A DNA stretch of 64,000 nucleotides from Clostridiales bacterium (GTDB taxonomy: Bacteria; Bacillota; Clostridia; Lachnospirales; Lachnospiraceae), in the NCBI GenBank assembly GCA_021202925.1, contig JAJQCD010000038.1, positions 61,870 through 125,869 on the forward strand. Direction: 5' to 3'. The notes under the pieces are model-generated. The model searched no databases and was not told the DNA's origin. It worked only from the letters and a program-made list of their open reading frames with translations. A program made the position numbers and the translations under genes. Shown here in pieces: positions 45,701-53,914 of this stretch (positions within the stretch are counted from its first letter, which is position 1; each line of letters starts with the position of its first letter).

Positions 45701-46493
45701 TATAGATCTCCTCACGATCGGCCAGATACTCCTCATACGTATCGCGGATCGGCTGCACATAATCGCCCCCGGCTATCTCCACATGCTTTAATTCCGTAGA
45801 GAAGGTCGTATGGCGGCAATGATCCGACCAGTAGGTGTCCAGCACCCGGATCTCCGTCACCGTCGGATCCCGGTGTTCTTCGTTCTGATAATACTTCTGA
45901 ATATGAAGGAAATCCTGGAACGTCATCGCAAGATTCAGCGAATCATACAGCTGCTTCAGTCCGTCCGAAGCCAGATCACAGAATCCATCAAACACCGCCA
46001 CGTCTGCCGGTACATCAAACACAGTCAGAAGCGTCGCTGGCTTCTCCACGGACGCCTCACGGGAATCCACCGGGTTGATGCAGTACGCCTTGACCGCCGC
46101 AATCTGCTCCTGCGTCAGTTCACCGGACAGGACATATGTCGTCGCGGAACGGATCACCGGCTCCTCATTTTCAGCAAGGAGCTTCACACACTGCTCTGCC
46201 GAATCTGCACGCTGGTCGAACTGCCCCGGCAAATATTCAACCGAAAAGAAGACATCCTTCTCTTCTCTCGGAAACTCTTCCTCATAAATATCATCCACCG
46301 GAGGTTCGGAAAAAACCGTCGTCAACGCCTCCCGATACGTCCCCTCCGACAGATTCTCAATATCATAACGAATGCAAACCCGCACCTGCTTCACGGTTCC
46401 AATTCCCAGATCATTCCAGATCTCCTCCCGCAGCTCCCGTGCCTTTACTGCAAACTCCGGCTTTTTCTCGACATACACACGTCTTACGCTCAT
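42729..46493 (-). CDS. purL: Phosphoribosylformylglycinamidine synthase, long single-chain form
   Basis: Makes FGAM from FGAR, glutamine and ATP in purine synthesis. At about 1254 residues it fuses the synthetase and glutaminase parts (PurL plus PurQ). Visible features: [76 protein letters not shown] in the synthetase; [37 protein letters not shown] and the nucleophilic Cys in [16 protein letters not shown] in the glutaminase; [13 protein letters not shown] closes the triad. The ATG at 46491-46493 has better spacing from AGGAGG than an ATG six bases upstream. It follows luxS by about 37 bp. Confidence 0.97.
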   Translation of the reverse strand: [1254 protein letters not shown]

Positions 46494-46529
46494 CTTCATC
46501 CTCCTGAATCTTTGTCAATCCCTGTGATC

Positions 46530-47009
46530 CTATTCCGGGTAAGTCAGCCTTGATTCATCAATCCCGTCCAGCACTTCGCGGATATACCTGTCCGCATAAT
46601 ATTTCGCCATGGGCAGATTCATATCCAGATAGTTGCCGCAGTCCCGGGCTGCTGCACCAGGGATCTCCCCCTCATAATCGCGAATAAAACAAAACATCTC
46701 CCTCATCAGCGAGACAATATCACGCGACAGATAATCGCCTGCCAGAATCAGATAAAATCCGGTCCAACACCCCATCGGTCCGAAATAGATGACCCGATCC
46801 TTTACCTGTTCCTCATTGCGAAGGAACGTCGCGCCCAGATGTTCGATCGTGTGTACCTCTGCCGTATTCATCACCGGCTCCTCATTCGGCCTCGTCATGC
46901 GAATATCAAATGTCGTCACGATCTGCTCTCCGACCCGGTCCTTCCGCGACACATAAATTCCCGGAAGCAATTTCAGATGGTTTACCGTAAAGCTCGCAAT
47001 CTTCTCCAT
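46530..47009 (-). CDS. luxS: S-ribosylhomocysteine lyase
   Basis: Cleaves S-ribosylhomocysteine to homocysteine and DPD, the precursor of autoinducer-2. The 159-residue protein has the metal motif HTIEHLGATFLRN (HxxEH) and the catalytic Cys and Cys/His neighbourhood in YFGPMGCWTGFYLILAG. Length is normal. The ATG at 47007-47009 is chosen because an upstream ATG abuts the GGAGGAGG sequence. Transcription runs towards purL and lysC, which may share the message. Confidence 0.96.
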   Translation of the reverse strand: MEKIASFTVNHLKLLPGIYVSRKDRVGEQIVTTFDIRMTRPNEEPVMNTAEVHTIEHLGATFLRNEEQVKDRVIYFGPMGCWTGFYLILAGDYLSRDIVSLMREMFCFIRDYEGEIPGAAARDCGNYLDMNLPMAKYYADRYIREVLDGIDESRLTYPE

Positions 47010-47139
47010 GTGATGCATCCTCCTCCTGACTGGTCAACATACAATCCGATAAGAGAATCTCCCTCCCCTTATCTGCTTTTTGTGCCGAACGGAACGGGAA
47101 AAAATCATACCTCCGTCCGCATTGTAAACATAAAAGAAA

Positions 47140-47161
47140 GACCCCTGACTATTCAAGGGTC
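47140..47161 (-). terminator. Terminator after tRNA-Ala
   Basis: On the minus strand GACCC pairs with GGGGTC and is followed by TTTCTTTT, just after the tRNA 3' end and before luxS. Confidence 0.7.
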
Positions 47162-47167
47162 TCATCA

Positions 47168-47241
<74 letters not shown>

Positions 47242-47345
47242 ATCCACTCGGCATCTGCCGACTGCATCATTATAACACACGATTCCGAATATGGGAACCA
47301 CAAATTTAAATTTTTTTCATTTTTTATTCCGGCATTTTTATGCTG

Positions 47346-48092
47346 CTAACATACAAATCCTACCACCAGGGCACACAGGCTGAACACTGCCACCAGCGCG
47401 TCCATCGCCGTAAACGGGTACGTCTTATAGGCGGATGTACGCGTCCGCAGGTTGAATCCGCGCGCTTCCACCGCCACTGCATTGGCGTCGGCCTTTCTCA
47501 CAGACGTAATCATTAACGGCAGGCACAACGGCAGAATCAACTGCATTTTTCGGAAGAAATTCTTTGTGTCGAACTCCACGCCCCTCGCCGTCTGCGCTTC
47601 CATGATCCCCGCCAGCTCCTCCATAAACACCGGAATGAAGCGAATGGACGTTGTCAGCGTAAACGCATACTTATATGGAAGGTGAAGCACAGCCACCAGG
47701 GCATTCGACAGATCGTTCATCTGCGTCACTGCCAGCACCAGAGCAAGTGGGATCGACGCTCCCATCAGGCGCAGACTGATTCTTACGGCCAGCCACAGCC
47801 CCCGGTCCGTCACAAAGAAAAACAACGGTTCACCGGAACGGACCACAATCACCTGCAGAACAAACAGAAACGCACAGACCTTCGCCATCCCCCGAAGCAG
47901 CGTCAGTGCCTTTTCAAAGATGCCGCCCACATACCCGATGGCAAGATCGACGGCAAGAAAACCAAGCAGAACCGCCACATTTCCTGACATAAAGCACGCA
48001 ATACAGATGCTTAGGGAAAGCAACAGCTTGGTCACCGGGTTGCAGCGGTGAAGAATGGAATTTCCGGGAACATACTCTAACACACCTTGCAT
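47346..48092 (-). CDS. ecfT: ECF transporter T component
   Basis: Membrane scaffold of an energy-coupling-factor transporter, linking two ATPases to a substrate-binding S subunit. The 248-residue protein has five or so hydrophobic helices (LLLSLSICIACFMSGNVAVLLGFL and so on) and the coupling-helix motif region ARGVEFDTKNFFRK, then AVEARGFNLRTRT near the C-terminus; EARGF is the EcfT ARG motif. It is last in the operon trpP-ecfA-ecfA-ecfT, two bases after the second ATPase gene. The S component upstream suggests tryptophan as substrate. Confidence 0.88.
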   Translation of the reverse strand: MQGVLEYVPGNSILHRCNPVTKLLLSLSICIACFMSGNVAVLLGFLAVDLAIGYVGGIFEKALTLLRGMAKVCAFLFVLQVIVVRSGEPLFFFVTDRGLWLAVRISLRLMGASIPLALVLAVTQMNDLSNALVAVLHLPYKYAFTLTTSIRFIPVFMEELAGIMEAQTARGVEFDTKNFFRKMQLILPLCLPLMITSVRKADANAVAVEARGFNLRTRTSAYKTYPFTAMDALVAVFSLCALVVGFVC

Positions 48093-48093
48093 A

Positions 48094-48921
48094 TCAGGAA
48101 TCCTCCTTATTTTTCTTGTTCTGTGTCTCTTTCAGGATGGACACCATTTCATCTACATGATCCACGTCGGCAAACGGGTCGCCCAGCCTTGAAGCAAGAG
48201 CGATCATCTGCGGCGGCACAATGCTCGCCCGTTTCATAACCGGAATGTTTCGGAAAATTTCCCTGGTTGGTCCGTCCGCTACCAGCGTCCCGCCCGCCAT
48301 CACCAGGATGCGCGAGGCGTAATCAAGGACAATCTCCATGTCGTGACAGACCATCACCACCGTCACCTGACGGTCGCGGTTCAGGCGCTGTACCTCATCC
48401 ATAATTCCGATGCATTCCCGGTAATCCAGCCCCGTCGTCGGCTCATCCAGAATCAGAATCTCCGGTTCCATCACCAGCACCGACGCCAGCGCGACCCGCT
48501 GCCGTTCTCCACGGCTTAACAAAAAGGGATCGCTGTCCCCGTCCAGAGAAAGCCTCGCCATCATCTGTTCCGCCTTTTCGGCCTGCATCTGTTCACTCTC
48601 GTTCGAGACAAGCCTGAGACCGAATCGCAATTCCTCTCTCACCGTATTCTGACAGAGCTGGCGGTCCGGATTCTGAAACAGGAAGCCGATGTGCTTCGCC
48701 AGCTGGCTCACTCTGACCTCTTTCGTGTCCATCCCGTTCACGGTCACGCTGCCGGAATCCGGCTTCAGCAGACCGTTCATCAGCTTGGATGTGGTCGACT
48801 TACCGGCGCCGTTCTCTCCGATAATCGCCACAAACTCGCCCCTGTCAATGTGAAAATTCAGATTTCGTATCTCGGCGCCTTCCTTCCCATATCCGAAGGA
48901 TACGTGGGAAAATGTGATCAT
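48094..48921 (-). CDS. ecfA: ECF transporter ATPase (second copy)
   Basis: ATPase of about 275 residues for the ECF module. Walker A GENGAGKSTTSKLMNGLL, Q-loop HIGFLFQNPDRQLCQNTV, signature LLSRGERQRVALASVLV, Walker B ILILDEPTTGLDYR and H-loop VCHDMEIVLDYA are intact. The signature reads LSRGERQ rather than LSGGQ. The ATG at 48919-48921 follows CAGGAGG and overlaps the first ATPase stop codon (ATGA). The C-terminus is rich in Lys/Asn (KNKKNKEDS). Confidence 0.9.
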   Translation of the reverse strand: MITFSHVSFGYGKEGAEIRNLNFHIDRGEFVAIIGENGAGKSTTSKLMNGLLKPDSGSVTVNGMDTKEVRVSQLAKHIGFLFQNPDRQLCQNTVREELRFGLRLVSNESEQMQAEKAEQMMARLSLDGDSDPFLLSRGERQRVALASVLVMEPEILILDEPTTGLDYRECIGIMDEVQRLNRDRQVTVVMVCHDMEIVLDYASRILVMAGGTLVADGPTREIFRNIPVMKRASIVPPQMIALASRLGDPFADVDHVDEMVSILKETQNKKNKEDS

Positions 48922-49766
48922 GCCAGACACCTCCTGACCATCTCTTCCGCCTCGTCCAGGTTCAGGCTCATGCGTCCGTCCCCGATTCCTGCAGCCGCCA
49001 TGGCTGCCGACAGAGTTGCCACCCGCGGACACTGAACACCGATTTCTTCCAGCTCTGCACTGTGGCTCAGCACTTCCCGCACCGAGCCATGGAACAGAAG
49101 TTCTCCGTCCGACAGCACCCCCAGTTCCTTTGCAAATTCGCAGAGCAGCATAATCTTCTGCTCTACCACAATCACCGTGATATTCTGTGTCTCATTCAGT
49201 TCTCTGAGAATGCTGAAAATCTGACGGCTGCTGGCCGGATCCAGTTCTCCGGTCGGCTCATCCAGCAGAAGGAGCTTCGGTTTCAGCGCCAGAATCGCCG
49301 CGATCGCGACCTTCTGCTTCTGCCCGCCCGACAGAGAACGGATGCTGCGGTACCTCAGATCCGAAATTCCCACCAGCTCCAGGCTCTCCGTAATCCGGCC
49401 TTCCATCTCCTTTTTTGGAACTCCGAAATTTTCCAGTCCATAGAGGATCTCATCCTCCACCACAATCGCCACCATCTGGCTGTCGATATCCTGAAACACG
49501 GTTCCTGCACTCCTGGAGATTTCCGCCACACTGGAATCAAACGCGTCTCTGCCGTCCACCGTCACACTGCCGTAATAATCACCCGGAAAGTGATGGGGAA
49601 TCATGCCGTTCATGGCCTGAATCAGGGTCGTCTTTCCTGCGCCGGACGGTCCGATGATCCCCAGGAAACCGCCCTCCGGCACAGTCAGATTCAACTGTTT
49701 CAGCACCTGGCGGGCACCGTTCGCATACTGAAACGAAAGTCCCTTTACCACAACCATATCTTTCAT
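48918..49766 (-). CDS. ecfA: ECF transporter ATPase (first copy)
   Basis: The 282-residue ATPase pairs with the following copy. Walker A GPSGAGKTTLIQAMNGM, GTVFQDIDSQMVAIVVEDEI, signature SLSGGQKQKVAIAAI, Walker B KLLLLDEPTGELDP. The usual His of the H-loop region appears as VEQKIMLLCEFA, i.e. Gln instead of His after Glu, which occurs in EcfA-type subunits. The ATG at 49764-49766 is preferred over the GTG nine bases upstream that abuts AAGGAGC. Confidence 0.9.
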   Translation of the reverse strand: MKDMVVVKGLSFQYANGARQVLKQLNLTVPEGGFLGIIGPSGAGKTTLIQAMNGMIPHHFPGDYYGSVTVDGRDAFDSSVAEISRSAGTVFQDIDSQMVAIVVEDEILYGLENFGVPKKEMEGRITESLELVGISDLRYRSIRSLSGGQKQKVAIAAILALKPKLLLLDEPTGELDPASSRQIFSILRELNETQNITVIVVEQKIMLLCEFAKELGVLSDGELLFHGSVREVLSHSAELEEIGVQCPRVATLSAAMAAAGIGDGRMSLNLDEAEEMVRRCLA

Positions 49767-49793
49767 CCCCGTCACGCTCCTTCTGATTCTCCG

Positions 49794-50333
49794 TTATTTC
49801 TTGAGAGCTGCCTTCATCGGTATGTACAGAACCTGCACGATCACCGCGTTGATGATCGCGGTAAAGAACACGATCGGCACATACGCCACCAGACCGGACA
49901 CATCCGCGCCCATCAGCACGAACAGGCAGATCGTATAAGTCGAGCCGCTGACCACCGTAGACGCCCATGTAGCGACTACCGGCTTCAGGTCTGTCTTCCC
50001 TGCCTGGAGCGGAGCGTTGATCAGCAGCCCCATCACGAACGCACCCACTACTTCAGAAACAATATTGATATACGGGGTGCCGGGAAGGAACTGACACACC
50101 AGACCGGCCAGAAAGCCGATGATCACCGACTCGATCAGCCGCGGCCGAATCAGAAGAATCGCCAGGCAATACATGGCGATGATAAAATTCGGCTTCATGC
50201 CAAAGAAATTAATCACACTGCCGACAAACATTTTCAGCACCGCACCGGCCGCCAGCAGGACGGCCACCAGGATCAGATCCGAAATCTGAAGTCCCTGCTG
50301 CCTGGATTCTGTCATAACTCTCTTGTTTTCCAT
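49794..50333 (-). CDS. trpP: Tryptophan-type ECF S component (TrpP-like)
   Basis: The 179-residue membrane protein has about six helices. ISDLILVAVLLAAGAVLKMF, FFGMKPNFIIAMYCLAILLIRPRL and FLAGLVCQFLPGTPYINIVSEVVGAFVMGLL parallel Bacillus TrpP, including the MKPN/GMKPD-like motif. A T-box with a UGG specifier lies upstream, and the next genes code for two ECF ATPases and a T component; together this points to tryptophan uptake. AAGGAAG precedes the ATG. The substrate call rests on similarity plus the T-box, not on tests. Confidence 0.85.
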   Translation of the reverse strand: MENKRVMTESRQQGLQISDLILVAVLLAAGAVLKMFVGSVINFFGMKPNFIIAMYCLAILLIRPRLIESVIIGFLAGLVCQFLPGTPYINIVSEVVGAFVMGLLINAPLQAGKTDLKPVVATWASTVVSGSTYTICLFVLMGADVSGLVAYVPIVFFTAIINAVIVQVLYIPMKAALKK

Positions 50334-50468
50334 AATTTTTTCTTCCTTTCTTTGATGAAATTATTTCTTTCGCGGCATTTACGGAACCTGCGGTTTCCCT
50401 TGCTGGGAATCGATAAAGAAATAAGATTCACATGGAATGCTCTGCCTCACCGGAGGTTCCCTCTGAAC

Positions 50469-50773
50469 AAAAAAAGCCCGCCCTACGAAAGGGCAGGCCA
50501 TCATATTCTGATGTGATTCCTGCGGTGCCACCTTATCTGATTCACCAAAGAAACTTTTTGCGAAAATGCCAACACATTCTCCGCCTTTAACGCTGGCCAG
50601 CGGTCCGGGTACTTGGCAGCCGCCATCCATGATCCGATTCACGTCTGCTGTTCACTTTTCCCTCAGCGGTCCATTTGCCGTCCGGCTTAACACAGGGCTC
50701 TCAGCCACCCCTGCTCTCTGTAGATGCTCCCTACGGTTTGATATCCGCCTCATCGGTTTCAAAATATTCTGTT
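50469..50773 (-). promoter_or_regulatory. T-box riboswitch with Trp (UGG) specifier
   Basis: The minus-strand leader has stem I (distal loop GGTGGCTGAGAGCC at 50694-50707; specifier loop AAATGGACC, so TGG at 50671-50673), and the T-box sequence AAGGTGGCACCGCAGG at about 50519-50534. An intrinsic terminator follows: GCCTGCCCT-TTCGT-AGGGCGGGC, then T7 (50469-50498). Uncharged tRNA-Trp should stabilise the antiterminator and let the trpP-ecf operon be read. A 135-base untranslated stretch lies between terminator and trpP with nothing else noted. Confidence 0.93.
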
Positions 50774-50780
50774 TGTGTTA

Positions 50781-50808
50781 ATTATATAAAAATTTTCGAA
50801 AATGTCAA
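50781..50808 (-). promoter_or_regulatory. Promoter of the T-box/trpP operon
   Basis: Consensus -35 (TTGACA, 50803-50808), 16-bp spacer and perfect TATAAT (50781-50786) on the minus strand, placing the transcription start near 50774, just before the T-box leader. Confidence 0.8.
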
Positions 50809-50816
50809 CCCCTCAT

Positions 50817-52988
50817 TTATAAATCTTTAGCCGTTGAAACACAGTCCGTTCCATATCCTGCTCCGCCGGCCGTATGCAACGCCTCTTCCATATCTGCCAC
50901 AGAAGTCGGCTTTTCCAGAACCGCATCCACGATACCGTTATCCAGATACCACGCAATATTATCGTCCGGATTTCCGGTAATCAGCAAAATCCGCCCCGTA
51001 TATCCCAGGCTTCTCAGAATTCCCGAAAACTCAAGCCCATTCATCATTTCCATAATATAATCGGTGATGATCAGATCCCATTTTGTCATATCCCGGCGAA
51101 TCTCAGCCAGCGCTTCCTCCGGTCGTGTAAACACTTCGCAATGCCGACAGGCCGAATGCAAAGCCTTTCCATAGGCTACCGCAGTCTTTGCGTCATCATC
51201 CAGAACCAGAACCGTACAATGCTCCAGACAATGCTGACCGGACTCCTCATGTTCCTCCTGGCAGAGGGGGAATAAGGGCAGAAGGATATCAAAGCGGGTT
51301 CCTTTTCCCTCTACTGATACCACGTTGATATCGCCGGACGCCTCATGAATCAGATCCTGCACCACAGACAATCCGAGTCCTGTCCCTTCTCCCTGTCTTT
51401 TAGTCGTAAAAAACGGAGTGAAAATATTCTTCTGTACATCTTCCGACATCCCAGGGCCATCGTCAGCGACCGTAAACGCATATTTGATGGAATCTCCGTC
51501 TCTCAACAGCTCTCCCTTTACCGTGATACAACCGCCCGTATGTTCCATCGCCTGAATGGCATTGTTACATAAATTCACAATAATCTGGTTTACCATGCCG
51601 GCGCTTCCCATCATCCCATAACCATCGTCCGGTTCCAGGTTCTGCTCCAGGCGAATACCTGCCGGAAGCGTCTGAACCAGCATCGTCAGGCTTCGCTCTA
51701 TTTCCTCTACCACATGCAGCACAGTTTTCTTCCCGCTCCCTTTGCCGCTGTGCCCGTAGCGGGACAATTCTCCGGTCAGGCCCTTCGCCTTCTCGGCCGC
51801 GCTCACCATTTCTTTTACCAGAACGCGGTTTTCCTCACTGATCTGTTCGTCACCCGCCAGGATATCGCCATACAGGATAATCGGCGTCAGGAAATTATTA
51901 AACTCATGAGAAATCCGGCTTGTCATCGTACCCAGAGTCTGAATCTTATCCTGATGGCGAATCTGTTCTTCTCTTTTATGCAGCTCTTCCCAGGCGGCAT
52001 TCATCTCCATCAGATGTTTCATCTCCAGTTCCAACGTTCTGCTTTTCTGCATATTCTGAAGACTGAAACCGGCCAGCCCGCCAAAACCGGCAAAAATCAC
52101 CAGGGAGGTAAAGATCACATACCACTGCGCGTCTGAGATCGGCTGCTGAAGCTCTTCATAATCCAGCGTACAGTTGACAATCCAGATTTCTCCGCCAATC
52201 TGTTCCTGTGTATAGGCAACCACCTTTTTCGTGCTGACCGGTTCCTTTTCATCATCCCACCAGTAGCTTTCCAGGATTCTGCTCCCACTGGAATTTTGCC
52301 GCTGTTCCTCCACCCAGGCTTCCAGATCCTCCAGATCCAAATCATATTCACTGTAACGCTGCCGCCTGCCTTCTACCGCGTCCAACCCAATCTGAGATTT
52401 CGATCCGTGCATCAGAATCATTCCATCGTAAGTCTTTACCATAGAATATCCATACGCGCCAATCTGAATCGGCCTGACAATCTGCTCGTAAACCCGTTCG
52501 GTCTCAATCACGGCCACAAGCCACGCCTGCCGATCAGCCATCGACAGCGGTTTCACCAGGAACTGGACAAAATGTCCCTCCCCGACCAGAAACGGAGGCA
52601 ACAGCCCGGCTCCTTCCTCCCAGTTCGCGCACGGTTCGGAAATCCAGTTCGACAGGTCCGCGTACTCTGTCCCCTGACACCAGGATACGTTTCCGTCCGA
52701 TTCCACCACATTCACGGATGAAACCGCCGGATATCGATTCAGATATTCCCTCGCACGATCCAGATCTGCTTTCGTCTGAAACAACAGATCGAAACTGTCC
52801 AGCTGTCCGTCATAATAATTCTGCAGGCTGTTTCCCACTGCCTTTGCCGTGGTCACCAAATGATCCTCCTGCTGCGCCAGCAGATGATTCCGGAAATTCC
52901 GGAAAATCAGCAGGTTACAGAGCAGCAAAACGACAATTGCGGCCGCCGCGATTCCGATTATTTTTAACTCCGAACGTCTCTTTTTCAT
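50817..52988 (-). CDS. Hybrid sensor histidine kinase with C-terminal receiver domain
   Basis: The 723-residue sensor has a transmembrane helix at about 10-28, a long extracellular Cache-like domain (about 30-290), and a second helix ([20 protein letters not shown]). The kinase core has [18 protein letters not shown] with the phosphorylated His in ISHEFNN, then [14 protein letters not shown] and [32 protein letters not shown]. The receiver domain at the C-terminus has [13 protein letters not shown] and the acceptor Asp in [13 protein letters not shown]; it ends [16 protein letters not shown]. It lies after a citrate-type transporter and a broken regulator gene, so citrate or a related acid may be the signal. 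Confidence 0.9.
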   Translation of the reverse strand: MKKRRSELKIIGIAAAAIVVLLLCNLLIFRNFRNHLLAQQEDHLVTTAKAVGNSLQNYYDGQLDSFDLLFQTKADLDRAREYLNRYPAVSSVNVVESDGNVSWCQGTEYADLSNWISEPCANWEEGAGLLPPFLVGEGHFVQFLVKPLSMADRQAWLVAVIETERVYEQIVRPIQIGAYGYSMVKTYDGMILMHGSKSQIGLDAVEGRRQRYSEYDLDLEDLEAWVEEQRQNSSGSRILESYWWDDEKEPVSTKKVVAYTQEQIGGEIWIVNCTLDYEELQQPISDAQWYVIFTSLVIFAGFGGLAGFSLQNMQKSRTLELEMKHLMEMNAAWEELHKREEQIRHQDKIQTLGTMTSRISHEFNNFLTPIILYGDILAGDEQISEENRVLVKEMVSAAEKAKGLTGELSRYGHSGKGSGKKTVLHVVEEIERSLTMLVQTLPAGIRLEQNLEPDDGYGMMGSAGMVNQIIVNLCNNAIQAMEHTGGCITVKGELLRDGDSIKYAFTVADDGPGMSEDVQKNIFTPFFTTKRQGEGTGLGLSVVQDLIHEASGDINVVSVEGKGTRFDILLPLFPLCQEEHEESGQHCLEHCTVLVLDDDAKTAVAYGKALHSACRHCEVFTRPEEALAEIRRDMTKWDLIITDYIMEMMNGLEFSGILRSLGYTGRILLITGNPDDNIAWYLDNGIVDAVLEKPTSVADMEEALHTAGGAGYGTDCVSTAKDL

Positions 52989-53108
52989 CTGTGTTCCCTC
53001 ACATTCCGTCCTTCCGATCCTGTCTTTCTTCCGGCAGCCGCAACGCTTTGCCGACAGCCAGGCACAGTAGATATGATAAGAGGCATAGGGTAGTCCTATG
53101 CCTCCATT

Positions 53109-53807
53109 CTACGACAGACCATTTGCATCAAACCGATAACCAATCCCCCGAACCGTTTTCAGATACCTGGGGGTTCTGCTGTCTTCCTCAATTTTGTCAC
53201 GAATTCGTTTGATATAGACCATGATGGTATTGTCATCCACCAGATTCTCATTCCATACCTGATGGTAAATCTGTTCCTTCGTAAACACCTGACCGGGATG
53301 CTCCATAAAAAACCGAAACAGCAACAGTTCCCGTGCCGTAAAATTCAATGGCTTCCCATCTCTGCTGCACTCCAGCTTCATCAGGTCAAAACGGAACGGT
53401 CCCACCACAATCACATTGGTTCGATTCTGACTGTAAATGCGATTTCTGCGGATCAGAGCCTTTACCTTATGAATCAGTACCGGCAAATGAAAAGGCTTCG
53501 TCAGATAATCGTCCGCCCCCATTCCCAGTCCCAGTACCTGATCGACATCCTCCTGTCTGCCGCTCAGCATCAGCACCGGCGTCATATCGCCGCTTCCGCG
53601 AAGTCACTGCAAAATCGAGTACCCATCCATATCGTCCATCATCACGTCGAGTACGATGAGATCAAATCGCTTCTTCTCCAACATGACCATCGCTTCATAT
53701 CCGCCGGAAGCCTCTGCCACCTCCATTCCTTCCCGTACAAATGCGGTACGCAAAGCCATCCGGACGGATAATTCATCATCTACGATCAAAATTTTCTCAT
53801 TGGCCAT
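53109..53807 (-). pseudogene. OmpR-type response regulator interrupted by an in-frame TGA
   Basis: The complete reading would be a 232-residue receiver plus winged-helix protein. The receiver begins MANEKILIVDDELSVRMALR with acceptor Asp in LIVLDVMMDDMDGYSILQ. There a TGA (53604-53606) halts the frame. The same frame continues LRGSGDMTPVLMLSGR, DYLTKPFHLPVLIHKV, then the DNA-binding part with VFTKEQIYHQVWNE and IMVYIKRIRDKIEE, ending GIGYRFDANGLS. A single C-to-T change (CGA to TGA) explains it. The frame after the stop has an ATG at 53583-53585, but no obvious ribosome-binding site. Confidence 0.85.
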
Positions 53808-53914
53808 CTGACATTCCCCCGGCTTTTGTTCATAATATCTATTATTATAATCTCCGGCCGTCGGGAATACAAGCAATTTTTCCCAAAGTCATTCGTTAAC
53901 AGGAGTCATCCTTC

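Noticed and set aside
53604..53606. Selenocysteine codon in the response regulator
   Set aside because: The position is a surface helix residue in receivers, no SECIS-like hairpin is obvious, and an Arg codon differs by one base.
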